A stretch of DNA of 53,506 bases. Source: Halanaerobium sp046541575. GTDB taxonomy: Bacteria > Bacillota > Halanaerobiia > Halanaerobiales > Halanaerobiaceae. Of this stretch, positions 8,552-16,846 are shown piece by piece. The position numbers and the translations under genes are program-made. Position 1 is the first letter of the stretch; each line of letters starts with the position of its first letter. The notes below the pieces were generated by a model. The model did no database searches. It was not told where the DNA came from and saw only the letters and a program-made list of their open reading frames with translations. Location of the stretch: assembly GCA_046541575.1 (NCBI GenBank), contig JBKHDA010000008.1, forward strand, positions 1-53,506. The letters run 5' to 3'.

Positions 8552-9815
8552 TGAAGAACTGCAGAACTTATTTTTTATTCAACATGAATTAACAGACCAC
8601 CTTTTAAATGACGCCGGTCTCAGAACATTTGCAGCTGCTTTAAATAATAATCTGGGTGCAGATGTTTATATTTTTGATCGTTTTCAGGATGATGTAATTT
8701 ATGCAGATCAGAAACTAAAAAAGGATAAGCAGTTTGAAGAATATATTAGAGAAAGAAAGTTAAACCGCAGAGATTCAGCTTTTAAATGCTGCCGGATAGA
8801 AATTTTTGAACATCAATTTATCTGGCAGGGTGAAGAATATAAAGAACTGCAGCTGGAACTAGGAAAAGAAGAGAAAATCGGAATTTTGGCAATTAGTAAT
8901 TATCGGGAGATGAGTGAATATGAATACAGAATTTTGATTGTAGTTGCTCATTCTCTAGCTTTAAAACTCCACCAGAATAAACTTGTATCTGAACTGGCTC
9001 AAAAATGCAGCAGTGAGCTAATTGAAGATATTTTAAATAATAGAATAGAAGATCAATCTGAACTGATCCAGCGGGGGAAACTGGCTAACTGGGATTTGAA
9101 TTTAAATTATCAGCTTTATTTATTTTCTATTGAAGCTGAAAAAAATATTTCTGCTGACGATCCTTATTATTTATATGAGATAAGAGAGCGGGTAATGAAG
9201 AAACTTCACAGTTTAATGAAAAATGACATTTTACGCGATTATATTTTATTTTCCTATGATAAAGATATAGTACTTTTAATTAATTATAATTCGGAATCAG
9301 AAATAGTTAAAGAAGATATTCAGCTGATTCAAAATGAACTTGTAGAAAGAATAGAGAGGTTTAACTTTAACATTGGAGCCGGTACCTTTATTACAGAAGT
9401 GCAGCAGATTTCAGAAAGTTATCAGCAGGCTTCCTATGTGCTTGATTTTCTGGAGGCAACAGAAAGAAAAAATGCAATATATTATTATAAGCAGCTGGGA
9501 ATAATGAGACTTCTCTGGCAGATTAACCAGGAAGAATTAAAAGAATTTACAACTGAGTATCTGGCCAAATTAATAGAATATGATAAGGGCAACAGTACAG
9601 AATGGCTTGATACATTAGGAGTATATCTAGAAGAGGGAGGAAGTATTCAGCAGGCAGCTAAAAGGCTGTATATTCATCCCAATACAATGAGTTATCGGGT
9701 TAAAAGAATCAAAGAAATTCTGGGAATTGACCTGCAGGAACAGGAAGTGCAGCTTAATTTACTTGCTGCATATAAGATTTGCAAGTATATATTAGAGGAT
9801 GATCTTGATATTTAG
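8541..9815 (+). CDS. PucR/CdaR-family transcriptional regulator
   Basis: A 424-residue regulator: a GAF-like N-terminal sensory half with no membrane segment, a central GGDEF-related region (SYQQASYVLDFLEA is typical), and a C-terminal PucR helix-turn-helix, GSIQQAAKRLYIHPNTMSYR then VKRIKEILGIDL (about residues 369-400). PucR proteins commonly control purine or sugar-acid catabolism. The overlap with the nucleoside hydrolase suggests it senses a nucleoside-related signal and regulates this locus. The ATG at 8541 lies inside the upstream gene. The stop codon sits in the loop of the terminator hairpin. Confidence 0.87.
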   Translation: MLNNEELQNLFFIQHELTDHLLNDAGLRTFAAALNNNLGADVYIFDRFQDDVIYADQKLKKDKQFEEYIRERKLNRRDSAFKCCRIEIFEHQFIWQGEEYKELQLELGKEEKIGILAISNYREMSEYEYRILIVVAHSLALKLHQNKLVSELAQKCSSELIEDILNNRIEDQSELIQRGKLANWDLNLNYQLYLFSIEAEKNISADDPYYLYEIRERVMKKLHSLMKNDILRDYILFSYDKDIVLLINYNSESEIVKEDIQLIQNELVERIERFNFNIGAGTFITEVQQISESYQQASYVLDFLEATERKNAIYYYKQLGIMRLLWQINQEELKEFTTEYLAKLIEYDKGNSTEWLDTLGVYLEEGGSIQQAAKRLYIHPNTMSYRVKRIKEILGIDLQEQEVQLNLLAAYKICKYILEDDLDI

Positions 9816-9830
9816 ATATCAAGATTTTTT
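9802..9830 (+). terminator. Terminator overlapping the 3' end of the PucR gene
   Basis: Perfect arms ATCTTGATAT (9802-9811) and ATATCAAGAT (9816-9825) with a TTAG loop, then TTTTT. The last codons of the regulator form the left arm and its stop (TAG 9813-9815) is the loop. The TusA-like gene downstream therefore probably depends on read-through or its own promoter. Confidence 0.85.
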
Positions 9831-9870
9831 GAAGGATTTTGTTAAAAAATTATCAAATGGAGGTATACAA

Positions 9871-10140
9871 ATGACTATTGTAATTGATTGTATTGGTGAT
9901 CCCTGTCCTCTACCTCTCATTAAAGCTGAAAAAAAATTACGCAGGCTCCCGGCTGGTGATCAAATTTGTCTGGAAATTGACCATAACTGTGCCCTAAATA
10001 GTATTCCGGAGTGGGCCCGTAAAAAGGGTTATCAGGTCAAAGTAGAACAAACCCCCTGTCTGGAATGGAAGATATATATCAAAAAACCAAAGAAAAAGCA
10101 GCTTAGAGAGAATGTTGTGCTCAAAGAACAAAAAAAATAG
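9871..10140 (+). CDS. TusA-family sulfur carrier protein
   Basis: An 89-residue protein of the TusA/SirA family with the C-P-x-P motif near the N-terminus (DCIGDPCPLPLIKAEKKL, Cys at about residue 11), where a persulfide is carried. The fold elements LEIDHNCALNSIPEWARKKGY fit the family, and the C-terminal tail is basic and longer than usual. The ATG at 9871 is chosen because TGGAGG lies just before it; an in-frame upstream codon would run through the terminator. Its place between the PucR operon and the YnjBCD-like importer and rhodaneses suggests it accepts sulfur inside the cell. Confidence 0.88.
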   Translation: MTIVIDCIGDPCPLPLIKAEKKLRRLPAGDQICLEIDHNCALNSIPEWARKKGYQVKVEQTPCLEWKIYIKKPKKKQLRENVVLKEQKK

Positions 10141-10308
10141 TAGAAATTTGTTTGTTGTTCTAAAGAAAAATACTGATATAAATTATATACTTTTATTGAA
10201 TGCTAAAAATATCATAAATTTTATCTACTTTATTTTAAAGTTATAAAACTTCATTTTTTGGGAAAAGTTAGCTGAGCGGATTAACTAAGTTATTGTATAT
10301 TATATGGG

Positions 10309-10335
10309 AGATGCCCATTTTGGGCATCTTTCTCT
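10309..10335 (+). terminator. Hairpin in the leader of the YnjB-like gene
   Basis: Perfect 8-bp arms AGATGCCC (10309-10316) and GGGCATCT (10322-10329) with an ATTTT loop, followed by TTCTCTT. It sits about 55 bases before the start codon at 10385. It could be a terminator for upstream transcription, or an attenuator in the leader of the importer operon. No known riboswitch consensus was recognised around it. Confidence 0.5.
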
Positions 10336-10384
10336 TATGAATGGCAAATATAAGCTGCAAAAAAGTATTTTAGGAGGAAAAATA

Positions 10385-11587
10385 ATGAAAAAAACTATAA
10401 TAGTTCTAATGATTATTTTCTGTTTGATTACTATTCCCGCTGGAGCGGCTGATACACTGGATAAAAGTTGGGAAGAGATAGTAAATGATGCTGAAGGTAA
10501 GACAGTTAATTTTTATATGTTTGGTGGAGATAGAAGAATAAATAATTGGGTAGATACTTTCGTTGCAGAAAAACTAAAAGAAGAGTATAATATACGTATA
10601 CATCGAGTACCTATGGGACCTGATGATTATTTAAATAAGCTGCTGGGAGAAAAACAGATTGGACGCCAGCAGGGCAGTATTGATCTGCTCTGGATTAATG
10701 GAGAAAATTTTAAAGTAGCAATGGAAAATGAACTGCTCTTTGGACCTTTTACAGATAAACTGCCGAATTTTGAGCGCTATATTGATCAGGATGCTGAAGG
10801 CATAACCCATGATTTTGGTTATCCAACTGAGGGTTATGAAGCACCATATGGTAAAGCACAGTTTACTTTTGTCTATGATTCTGCGAAAACTGACCCCCCC
10901 AAAACTTTTGCGGAGCTGACAGAATGGATTAAAGATAATCCCGGCAAGTTTACCTATCCGGCTTTACCTGATTTTACGGGTTCTGCCTTTGTTAGACATG
11001 TAATTTATAATACCTGTGGTGGTTATGAAAAATTTTATGAGATGGAAGAAGAGGAATTTGTTAAAGAAATACAGCCGGCAGTGGAGTATTTAAAGGAAAT
11101 TGAGCCTTATCTCTGGCGGGAAGGAGAAAGTTATCCTGCAACTCAGGCTCAGCTTGATAATTTATATGCTGATGGTGAGGTCTGGATGACAATGGGTTAT
11201 CATCCTACCAAGGCGTCTGGAGAAATTGAAAAGGGTAATTTTCCTGAAAGTTCACGCTCCTTTGTAATTGAAGAGGGTACAATTTCTAATACCCATTTTT
11301 TAGCTGTACCTTTTAATGCACCTCAAAAAGAAGCAGCTTTAGTAACTGCTAACTTTCTCTTGAGTTTTAAAGCTCAATATGATAAGATGATTCCTGCTAA
11401 TTGGGGAGATTTTACTGTTTTAGCTCTTGATAAATTAAGTGCTGAGCAGAAAGAACAATTTGAAAATATTGATTTAGGAGAAGCAACAGTACCTTTAGAG
11501 GAATTAGAAGCTCATCGAGTTCCGGAAATTCCGGCTAAATGGGTTCCAGTTATCGAGGATGTCTGGTCAGAAGAGGTGTCCCGTTAA
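10385..11587 (+). CDS. ABC transporter substrate-binding protein, YnjB-like
   Basis: A 400-residue exported binding protein. The signal peptide (residues 1-22, ending PAGAA) has no lipobox Cys, so a soluble periplasmic protein is expected. The mature part resembles the YnjB group of type II binding proteins: VNFYMFGGDRRINNWVDTFV, RVPMGPDDYLNKLLGEKQIG, DLLWINGENF and APYGKAQFTFVYD. In E. coli ynjB is followed by a permease, an ATPase and the rhodanese gene ynjE; here two permeases, an ATPase and rhodaneses follow in the same order. The substrate is unproven; a sulfur compound is an inference from context. AGGAGG precedes the ATG at 10385. Confidence 0.85.
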   Translation: MKKTIIVLMIIFCLITIPAGAADTLDKSWEEIVNDAEGKTVNFYMFGGDRRINNWVDTFVAEKLKEEYNIRIHRVPMGPDDYLNKLLGEKQIGRQQGSIDLLWINGENFKVAMENELLFGPFTDKLPNFERYIDQDAEGITHDFGYPTEGYEAPYGKAQFTFVYDSAKTDPPKTFAELTEWIKDNPGKFTYPALPDFTGSAFVRHVIYNTCGGYEKFYEMEEEEFVKEIQPAVEYLKEIEPYLWREGESYPATQAQLDNLYADGEVWMTMGYHPTKASGEIEKGNFPESSRSFVIEEGTISNTHFLAVPFNAPQKEAALVTANFLLSFKAQYDKMIPANWGDFTVLALDKLSAEQKEQFENIDLGEATVPLEELEAHRVPEIPAKWVPVIEDVWSEEVSR

Positions 11588-11625
11588 ATTAATTATCTTT
11601 TGAAAAGTTTAAGGATGATATAATT

Positions 11626-12501
11626 ATGTTTAAATTTCGTTTTAAGCAGTGGTATCCATATTTATTATTAAGCCCGGCTTTAATAGTGCTTTTTCTATTA
11701 TTTTTGGGAGGGGTCATTCTGGGCCTCTCTCAGAGCCTGGGCTATTTTCCTGTTTTAGGTCTGGAAGAACCAACTTTTAAATATTATATAGAGGTCTGGA
11801 GCAGCACCGAATTTTTACATTCTTTAGTCTTCAGTCTTTTTATTTCTTTTACTTCTGCTATTTTGACCACAATTATTGGTGTCTTTTTTGCCTATCAGCT
11901 TTTAAAAATGAAAAATGAAAATAAGATTATTAACTTTTTATATAAACTGCCGATCATTGTTCCCCATATTATAGCTTCTTTAATGGTATTTTTGATTCTA
12001 ACTCAGAGCGGTATTTTATCTCGTTTTGTTTATCATCTGGGATTGATTGAGGAAATTGCAGAATTTCCCCGGCTGGTATTTGACAAAAATGGAATTGGGA
12101 TTATTGCCGCCTACCTCTGGAAGCAGATTCCTTTTGTAGTTTTAATGGTCTATACAGTTTTAAAACAGATTAACGGTTCTTTTGAAGCAGCAGCTAAAAA
12201 TTTGGGAGCATCGGATTCTCAGGTTTTTAGGGAAATTTATCTGCCGCTGACTGCTCCCAGTATCGGTTCAGCCTTTATTATTATCTTTGCTTTTTCTCTG
12301 GGTTCATTTGAGATTCCATATCTTTTAGGACCAACCTATCCTCAGACTCTTTCAGTTCTCGCCTATAAAAAATATATCAGTCTTGATTTAACTCAGAGAC
12401 CCTATACAATGGTAATTGCAATGTCGTTGACAATGATCACAGTAATTTTGATTATTATCTATAGAAAGATACTTTCTTTAATCAGTCGCTATCATCTTTA
12501 A
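11626..12501 (+). CDS. ABC transporter permease, first YnjC-like half
   Basis: A 291-residue inner-membrane protein with about six hydrophobic segments and the binding-protein-dependent permease loop EAAAKNLGASDSQVFREIYL (about residues 187-206). In E. coli YnjC one long polypeptide carries both permease halves; here they are two genes, this one and the next. It shares an operon with the binding protein (38-base gap) and the second permease (21-base gap). The start has a weak AAGGATG site. Confidence 0.9.
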   Translation: MFKFRFKQWYPYLLLSPALIVLFLLFLGGVILGLSQSLGYFPVLGLEEPTFKYYIEVWSSTEFLHSLVFSLFISFTSAILTTIIGVFFAYQLLKMKNENKIINFLYKLPIIVPHIIASLMVFLILTQSGILSRFVYHLGLIEEIAEFPRLVFDKNGIGIIAAYLWKQIPFVVLMVYTVLKQINGSFEAAAKNLGASDSQVFREIYLPLTAPSIGSAFIIIFAFSLGSFEIPYLLGPTYPQTLSVLAYKKYISLDLTQRPYTMVIAMSLTMITVILIIIYRKILSLISRYHL

Positions 12502-12522
12502 TTTACTGGCAGGAGAGATATT

Positions 12523-13329
12523 ATGTTCAAAAAAGATATTTATCGTAAAATAACATTATATGCAATGATTTTTCTGTTTGCTTTTCCACTGCTGGTTTTA
12601 GTGCTCTGGGCTTTTTCGGGGCGCTGGTCCTGGCCGAATTTATTTGCTGAAAGCTTTACTTTAGAAGGCTGGCGTTATTTTATTGATCCGGCCAATGGAG
12701 CTTTAAAATCACTTGTAACTTCAGTTATTATTGGAGTTGCAGTAACCTTTATTACCCTTTTAATTAGTATCCCTGCGGGTAAGGCGATGGGACTTTACGA
12801 TTTCCCGGGCAAAGAAGCAGTGAAAATTTTGATTTTGGCCCCCCTAATTGTCCCTCCACTTGCTGTAACTATGGGAATCCATATTAATTTTATGCTGCTT
12901 GGGCTGGCTGATAAACTAATAGGAGTTATTCTGGTTCATTTGATACCCACCCTGCCCTATTCGATTCGAATTATGACCCATACATTTGAGGGGCTGGGGG
13001 AGAAATTTGAAGCACAGGCCAGGGTTTTAGGAGCAGGTCCCATACAGCGTTTTATTCATATTACTTTACCTTTGATTTCTCCTGGCTTATTTTCTGCCGG
13101 AATTTTAGTTTTTATTATTTCCTTCAGCCAGTATTTACTTACATTTTTAATCGGTGGCGGCAGAATTATCACCTTTACCATGCTTTTATTTCCTTTAGTT
13201 AACAGTGGAGATCGCATGCTGGCTGCAGTTTACAGTCTGGTTTTTATTGTCGCTGCTTTAATATTCACTCTGCTGATGGAAAGAGTTTTAGTAAATCCAG
13301 AAGAAAAGAAAGATCATTTTTATATCTAA
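12523..13329 (+). CDS. ABC transporter permease, second YnjC-like half
   Basis: A 268-residue membrane protein with about six hydrophobic segments. The ATPase-docking loop reads FEAQARVLGAGPIQRFIHIT (about residues 157-176), followed by LPLISPGLFSAGILVF. It pairs with the permease at 11626. A CAGGAGAG site precedes the start, and the ATPase gene follows after 11 bases. The family resembles thiamine/iron-type (CysTW/ThiP-like) permeases, which fits the YnjC assignment. Confidence 0.9.
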   Translation: MFKKDIYRKITLYAMIFLFAFPLLVLVLWAFSGRWSWPNLFAESFTLEGWRYFIDPANGALKSLVTSVIIGVAVTFITLLISIPAGKAMGLYDFPGKEAVKILILAPLIVPPLAVTMGIHINFMLLGLADKLIGVILVHLIPTLPYSIRIMTHTFEGLGEKFEAQARVLGAGPIQRFIHITLPLISPGLFSAGILVFIISFSQYLLTFLIGGGRIITFTMLLFPLVNSGDRMLAAVYSLVFIVAALIFTLLMERVLVNPEEKKDHFYI

Positions 13330-13340
13330 GGAGTTAAAAT

Positions 13341-14387
13341 ATGTCTAGAATAACTATTAAAAATCTCAGCAAAAAATTTGATAATAAAGAGGTTCTTAAA
13401 AATTTGAATCTGGAAGTAAAGGCAGAAGAAATGGTAGCACTTCTTGGCCCTTCGGGCTGTGGTAAAACCACAACCTTAAAATTAATATCAGGGCTTTTAG
13501 CAGCTGATGAGGGGGATATCAGATTTGACGGCAGCTCGGTTATTGATCTGCCGACAGAAAAAAGAGGAGCGGTTTTGGTTTTTCAGGAAAATTTACTTTT
13601 TCCCCATTTAAATATTGAAGAAAATATAGCCTTTGGTTTAAAGATGGCAGGTGTTGAAGAAGATATCAGAAAAAAAAGAGTAAAAGAGCTTTTAGAGCTT
13701 GTTAATTTACCCGGCTATCAGAAAAGGCTGCCAAATGAACTTTCTGGCGGTCAGCAGCAGCGAATCGCCCTGGCCAGAGCTCTGGCTATTAATCCCAAGG
13801 TTTTACTCTTAGATGAGCCCATTTCCAATCTTGATGCCAATTTAAGGGAGGAAATGAGGGAACTGATCAGAAAAATTCACGAAGAAGAAAACATGACTAC
13901 AATATTTGTTACTCACGATCGGGAAGAAGCTCTGCTTATAGCTGATAGAATAGCAGTGATGAAAGCCGGCAATTTGGAGCAGCTTGGAACTCCAGAAGAA
14001 CTGTACCGCAGTCCTGTAAATAAATATGTTGCTAACTTTTTTGGTCAGGCAAATTATATCAGAGGCTGTAAACTGGGGGATAAATTTTATCCCAGCTGTG
14101 AGAATAATTCTCTAAAAAACCGGGAGCAGGCAGAAGAAAAACTGGTAATGATTAGACCTGAATTTTTGCATATAAGCAAAGAGGAGTCTCCGGATTCTGA
14201 TTTAATGGTTCTAAAATCTAAAATTATTAAAAGAAGTTATGCCGGAGAAAGGATATATTATAAGGTTGGAGCAGAAAGTTTAAATGAGTCACTGCGAGTT
14301 ATTGATTATAACTTAAGCAATTATCAGCCAGGAGAAGAGGTTTTTTTGCATATTCCACTTGCAAAGGCTGCTTATTTAGAAGAATAA
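13341..14387 (+). CDS. ABC transporter ATP-binding protein, YnjD-like
   Basis: A 348-residue ATPase. Walker A is GPSGCGKTT at residues 36-44, the signature is LSGGQQQR, Walker B is VLLLDEPISNLDA, and the switch region is FVTHDREEA. A C-terminal extension of about 110 residues (VMIRPEFLHIS) is a TOBE-like regulatory domain as in PotA/CysA-type ATPases. It is longer than E. coli YnjD, which lacks much of this tail. It is the last gene of the importer operon; the rhodanese at 14648 appears to have its own promoter. Confidence 0.92.
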   Translation: MSRITIKNLSKKFDNKEVLKNLNLEVKAEEMVALLGPSGCGKTTTLKLISGLLAADEGDIRFDGSSVIDLPTEKRGAVLVFQENLLFPHLNIEENIAFGLKMAGVEEDIRKKRVKELLELVNLPGYQKRLPNELSGGQQQRIALARALAINPKVLLLDEPISNLDANLREEMRELIRKIHEEENMTTIFVTHDREEALLIADRIAVMKAGNLEQLGTPEELYRSPVNKYVANFFGQANYIRGCKLGDKFYPSCENNSLKNREQAEEKLVMIRPEFLHISKEESPDSDLMVLKSKIIKRSYAGERIYYKVGAESLNESLRVIDYNLSNYQPGEEVFLHIPLAKAAYLEE

Positions 14388-14570
14388 TCTTTATTGGTAG
14401 AATTATATTTAGTTATAAGAATAGATTTAGTTATATTTATAGAGATTGTTGTGAAGTTAATATCATAACCAATCTTATGAAATCCTGATTTGTCTGTTAT
14501 TATGTTATTTTTAACTATTTTTTTGGTTTCTAACAACAAAAAAATATATTTTTTTTGTGTATAACCCCTG

Positions 14571-14600
14571 ATGACAATGTGATTGAAATAACTATATAAT
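14571..14600 (+). promoter_or_regulatory. Probable promoter of the first tandem rhodanese gene
   Basis: ATGACA at 14571-14576 and TATAAT at 14595-14600 with an 18-base spacer. The 260-base gap from 14388 holds no gene; an 11-base direct repeat ATTTAGTTATA occurs at 14407 and 14425. The -10 box overlaps an in-frame TTG at 14600, which argues against that codon as the gene start. Confidence 0.55.
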
Positions 14601-14647
14601 TGAGTTATGAAAAATATCACATTATAAAAAAACAGGAGGGAATTATT

Positions 14648-15586
14648 TTGTTAAAAAGCAGAAAGGGTTTAGTAGTTATTGCACTTGCCGTAGTAATGAT
14701 TATGAGTTTTTCTTTGATGGCGGCAGCAAAGTATGTGCCAATTGAGGACAGGGGATATGCAAATCCTGATGTATTGATTAGTGCTGAAGAATTAACAGAA
14801 ATCATGGACAGAGATGATGTTAAAATTGTTGATTTTAGAAATATGGCAATGTATATGACAGGTCATATTCCTGGAGCTACAAATTTCTGGCGATCTGATC
14901 AGGAAAATCCTGATGCAGAATTTGCCGGTATGAGGGCTACTCCAGAACAGATGGCAGCAATGCTCAGCGAAAAAGGAATTGCCGAAGATGACTTAATTGT
15001 AATTTATGATGCTAACGGGGATTATGATGCATCAAGAATGTGGTGGATCTTAAAGATGTACGGTCATGAAAAAGTAAGACTTTTAGATGGTGGTCTGGAA
15101 AGATGGAAAGCTTTAGATAAAAAGACAAGTATCTTCCCCAGCAGTTATGATGAAACAGATTATAGTTTTGATGAATCTGAAATTGATTATTCAATGTTAG
15201 CCGATTGTGATGATGTTCAGGCAGCAATTGATAATGAAGATGCTTTAATTTTAGATACCAGATCTGAAGGAGAACATACAGGTGAAGAGCAGAAAAGTGG
15301 TGCAGAAAGAAAAGGATGTATTCCTGAAAGTGTCTGGATTGAGTGGACTGAAAATTTAAATGGTGATTCAACATTTAAATCTGCAGAAGATTTAAGAGAA
15401 CTTTATGGTGAGCATCTTGAGGGAAAAGAATTAATAATTCCTTACTGTCAATCAGCAGTTCGTTCTTCTCACACAACCTTTGTTTTAACCCAGTTATTAG
15501 GTGTAGATGCAGAGGTTAAAAACTATGATGGTTCCTGGATCGAGTGGAGTTGTGAAACTGAATTACCAGTAGAAAATGGCGAGTAA
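14648..15586 (+). CDS. Exported rhodanese-type sulfurtransferase, tandem copy 1
   Basis: A 312-residue protein starting at TTG 14648, seven bases after AGGAGGG. The aligned start of its neighbour at 15777 supports this choice. The signal peptide (VVIALAVVMIMSFSLMAAA) is followed by YVPIEDRGYANP, then two rhodanese domains. The first is non-catalytic; the second has the active-site loop CQSAVRSSH with Cys267. An extra Cys is present near the C-terminus (WSCETEL). It closely resembles the next gene, so a tandem duplication is likely. The position after the YnjBCD-like importer mirrors E. coli ynjE. Donor and acceptor are unknown; thiosulfate is plausible. Confidence 0.9.
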   Translation: MLKSRKGLVVIALAVVMIMSFSLMAAAKYVPIEDRGYANPDVLISAEELTEIMDRDDVKIVDFRNMAMYMTGHIPGATNFWRSDQENPDAEFAGMRATPEQMAAMLSEKGIAEDDLIVIYDANGDYDASRMWWILKMYGHEKVRLLDGGLERWKALDKKTSIFPSSYDETDYSFDESEIDYSMLADCDDVQAAIDNEDALILDTRSEGEHTGEEQKSGAERKGCIPESVWIEWTENLNGDSTFKSAEDLRELYGEHLEGKELIIPYCQSAVRSSHTTFVLTQLLGVDAEVKNYDGSWIEWSCETELPVENGE

Positions 15587-15626
15587 TAAACATAAATTGA
15601 TAAAGTAATCAATATAGATCATTTTT

Positions 15627-15654
15627 GGGAGAGAGGGCAACCTCTCTCCTTTGT
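15627..15654 (+). terminator. Terminator after rhodanese copy 1
   Basis: Perfect arms GGAGAGAGG (15628-15636) and CCTCTCTCC (15641-15649) with a GCAA loop and a short TTTGTG tail. The stem sequence is almost the same as that of the terminator after copy 2. Confidence 0.85.
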
Positions 15655-15776
15655 GTTCTAATCACAAAAAATAAAATAATTATTGTTGATTAAAACAATG
15701 ATAAAAAAATAATACAGCAGTATAATTATATTGTGAAAAAAATTACAATTTTAAATTACTGGAGGGAATAATTTTA

Positions 15777-16694
15777 ATGAAAAGTAAAACAAAAGCTTTA
15801 TTAGTTGTGGTAGTATTATTAGTTATGGTTACTAGTTTTTCAATGATGGCAGCAGCAGAATATGTACCAATTGAAGACAGAGGCTATGCTAATCCAGAGG
15901 CTTTAATTAGTGCGGAAGAATTAGCAGAAATTATGGACCAGGAAGATATTGTAGTTGTTGATAACAGAGGTAAGGTAGGTTATGCTGCAGGTCATATTCC
16001 AGGAGCAATTAAGATTGAAAAAGGGGAAATGAAAGCCAGTGCTGGAATGAGACTTTCTAAAGAAGATTTTGAAGCACTATTTTCCGAAAAAGGAATAGAA
16101 AACGGGGATACTTTAGTAGTTTATGATGACCACGGAGATTTATACTCCTCCTGGTTATGGTGGATGGCCAGAATCTACGGTCATGAAGATATAAGATTGT
16201 TAGATGGAGGTATTAACCGCTGGAAAACTTTAGGTTATGATACAAAAATGTTTCCTGATAGTTTAGATGCAAGTAATTATGAGGCTGAAGATTTAAATCA
16301 GGAACTATTAGCCACTAAAGAAGATGTATTAGCAGCAATAGAAGATGATAGTATTATTATTCAGGATACAAGAGCAGAAGCAGAATATACTGGAGAAAAA
16401 CTTTTATCAGGTGCTGCTCGCAAGGGCAGAATACCCAGTTCAATCTGGTTAGAATGGGAAGATTCTTTAAATAATGATAATGATTATGTTTTTAAAACTG
16501 CAGATGAACTGCAGGAAATGTACACTGATAAAGGTATAACTGATGATAAGGAAATTATTACTTACTGTCAGTCAGCTGTTAGATCTTCACATGCACTATT
16601 TACTTTAACTCAACTTTTAGGGTATGATGAAGTATCAAATTACGATGGTTCCTGGGTTGAGTGGAGCAATGATGAATCTCTACCAATAGAATAA
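15777..16694 (+). CDS. Exported rhodanese-type sulfurtransferase, tandem copy 2
   Basis: A 305-residue paralogue of the gene at 14648. The leader ALLVVVVLLVMVTSFSMMA is followed by YVPIEDRGYANP and LISAEELAEIMD, nearly identical to copy 1. The active-site loop is again CQSAVRSSH, with Cys264. The first domain shows YDDHGDLYSSWLWWMARIYG and LDGGINRWK, the degenerate rhodanese half. It has its own GGAGGG ribosome binding site (same context as copy 1), a TATAAT at 15721 and its own terminator, so it is probably a separate transcript. A periplasmic sulfur-transfer role is inferred. Confidence 0.9.
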   Translation: MKSKTKALLVVVVLLVMVTSFSMMAAAEYVPIEDRGYANPEALISAEELAEIMDQEDIVVVDNRGKVGYAAGHIPGAIKIEKGEMKASAGMRLSKEDFEALFSEKGIENGDTLVVYDDHGDLYSSWLWWMARIYGHEDIRLLDGGINRWKTLGYDTKMFPDSLDASNYEAEDLNQELLATKEDVLAAIEDDSIIIQDTRAEAEYTGEKLLSGAARKGRIPSSIWLEWEDSLNNDNDYVFKTADELQEMYTDKGITDDKEIITYCQSAVRSSHALFTLTQLLGYDEVSNYDGSWVEWSNDESLPIE

Positions 16695-16736
16695 CTTTTA
16701 CTAAAAAGATAAGATAAATATTGTGTTATCAAGCAC

Positions 16737-16763
16737 GAGAGAGGAAAACCTCTCTCTTTTTTT
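16737..16763 (+). terminator. Terminator after rhodanese copy 2
   Basis: GAGAGAGG (16737-16744), AAAA loop, CCTCTCTC (16749-16756), then seven T. Strong intrinsic terminator, near-identical in stem to that at 15627. Confidence 0.92.
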
Positions 16764-16775
16764 GACTTATATTAT

Positions 16776-16804
16776 TTTGTGATTTAGTAAAATTATGCTA
16801 TAAT
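16776..16804 (+). promoter_or_regulatory. Extended -10 promoter of the glycosyltransferase operon
   Basis: TGCTATAAT (16796-16804) is a perfect extended -10 box, with a weak TTTGTG -35 at 17 bases. It lies 42 bases before the first gene and just after a terminator, as expected for an operon start. Confidence 0.5.
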
Positions 16805-16846
16805 ATAATCAAGTTTTAAAAACTTGAAAGGCGGATTTTTTAAATT

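Noticed and set aside
14372..14620. 82-residue minus-strand ORF between the ATPase and rhodanese genes
   Set aside because: It is AT-driven, has no ribosome binding site or family resemblance, and overlaps a likely promoter.
14600..14647. Upstream TTG start for rhodanese copy 1
   Set aside because: It overlaps the -10 box and would put 16 extra residues before a normal signal peptide; AGGAGGG points to TTG 14648, and copy 2 aligns there.
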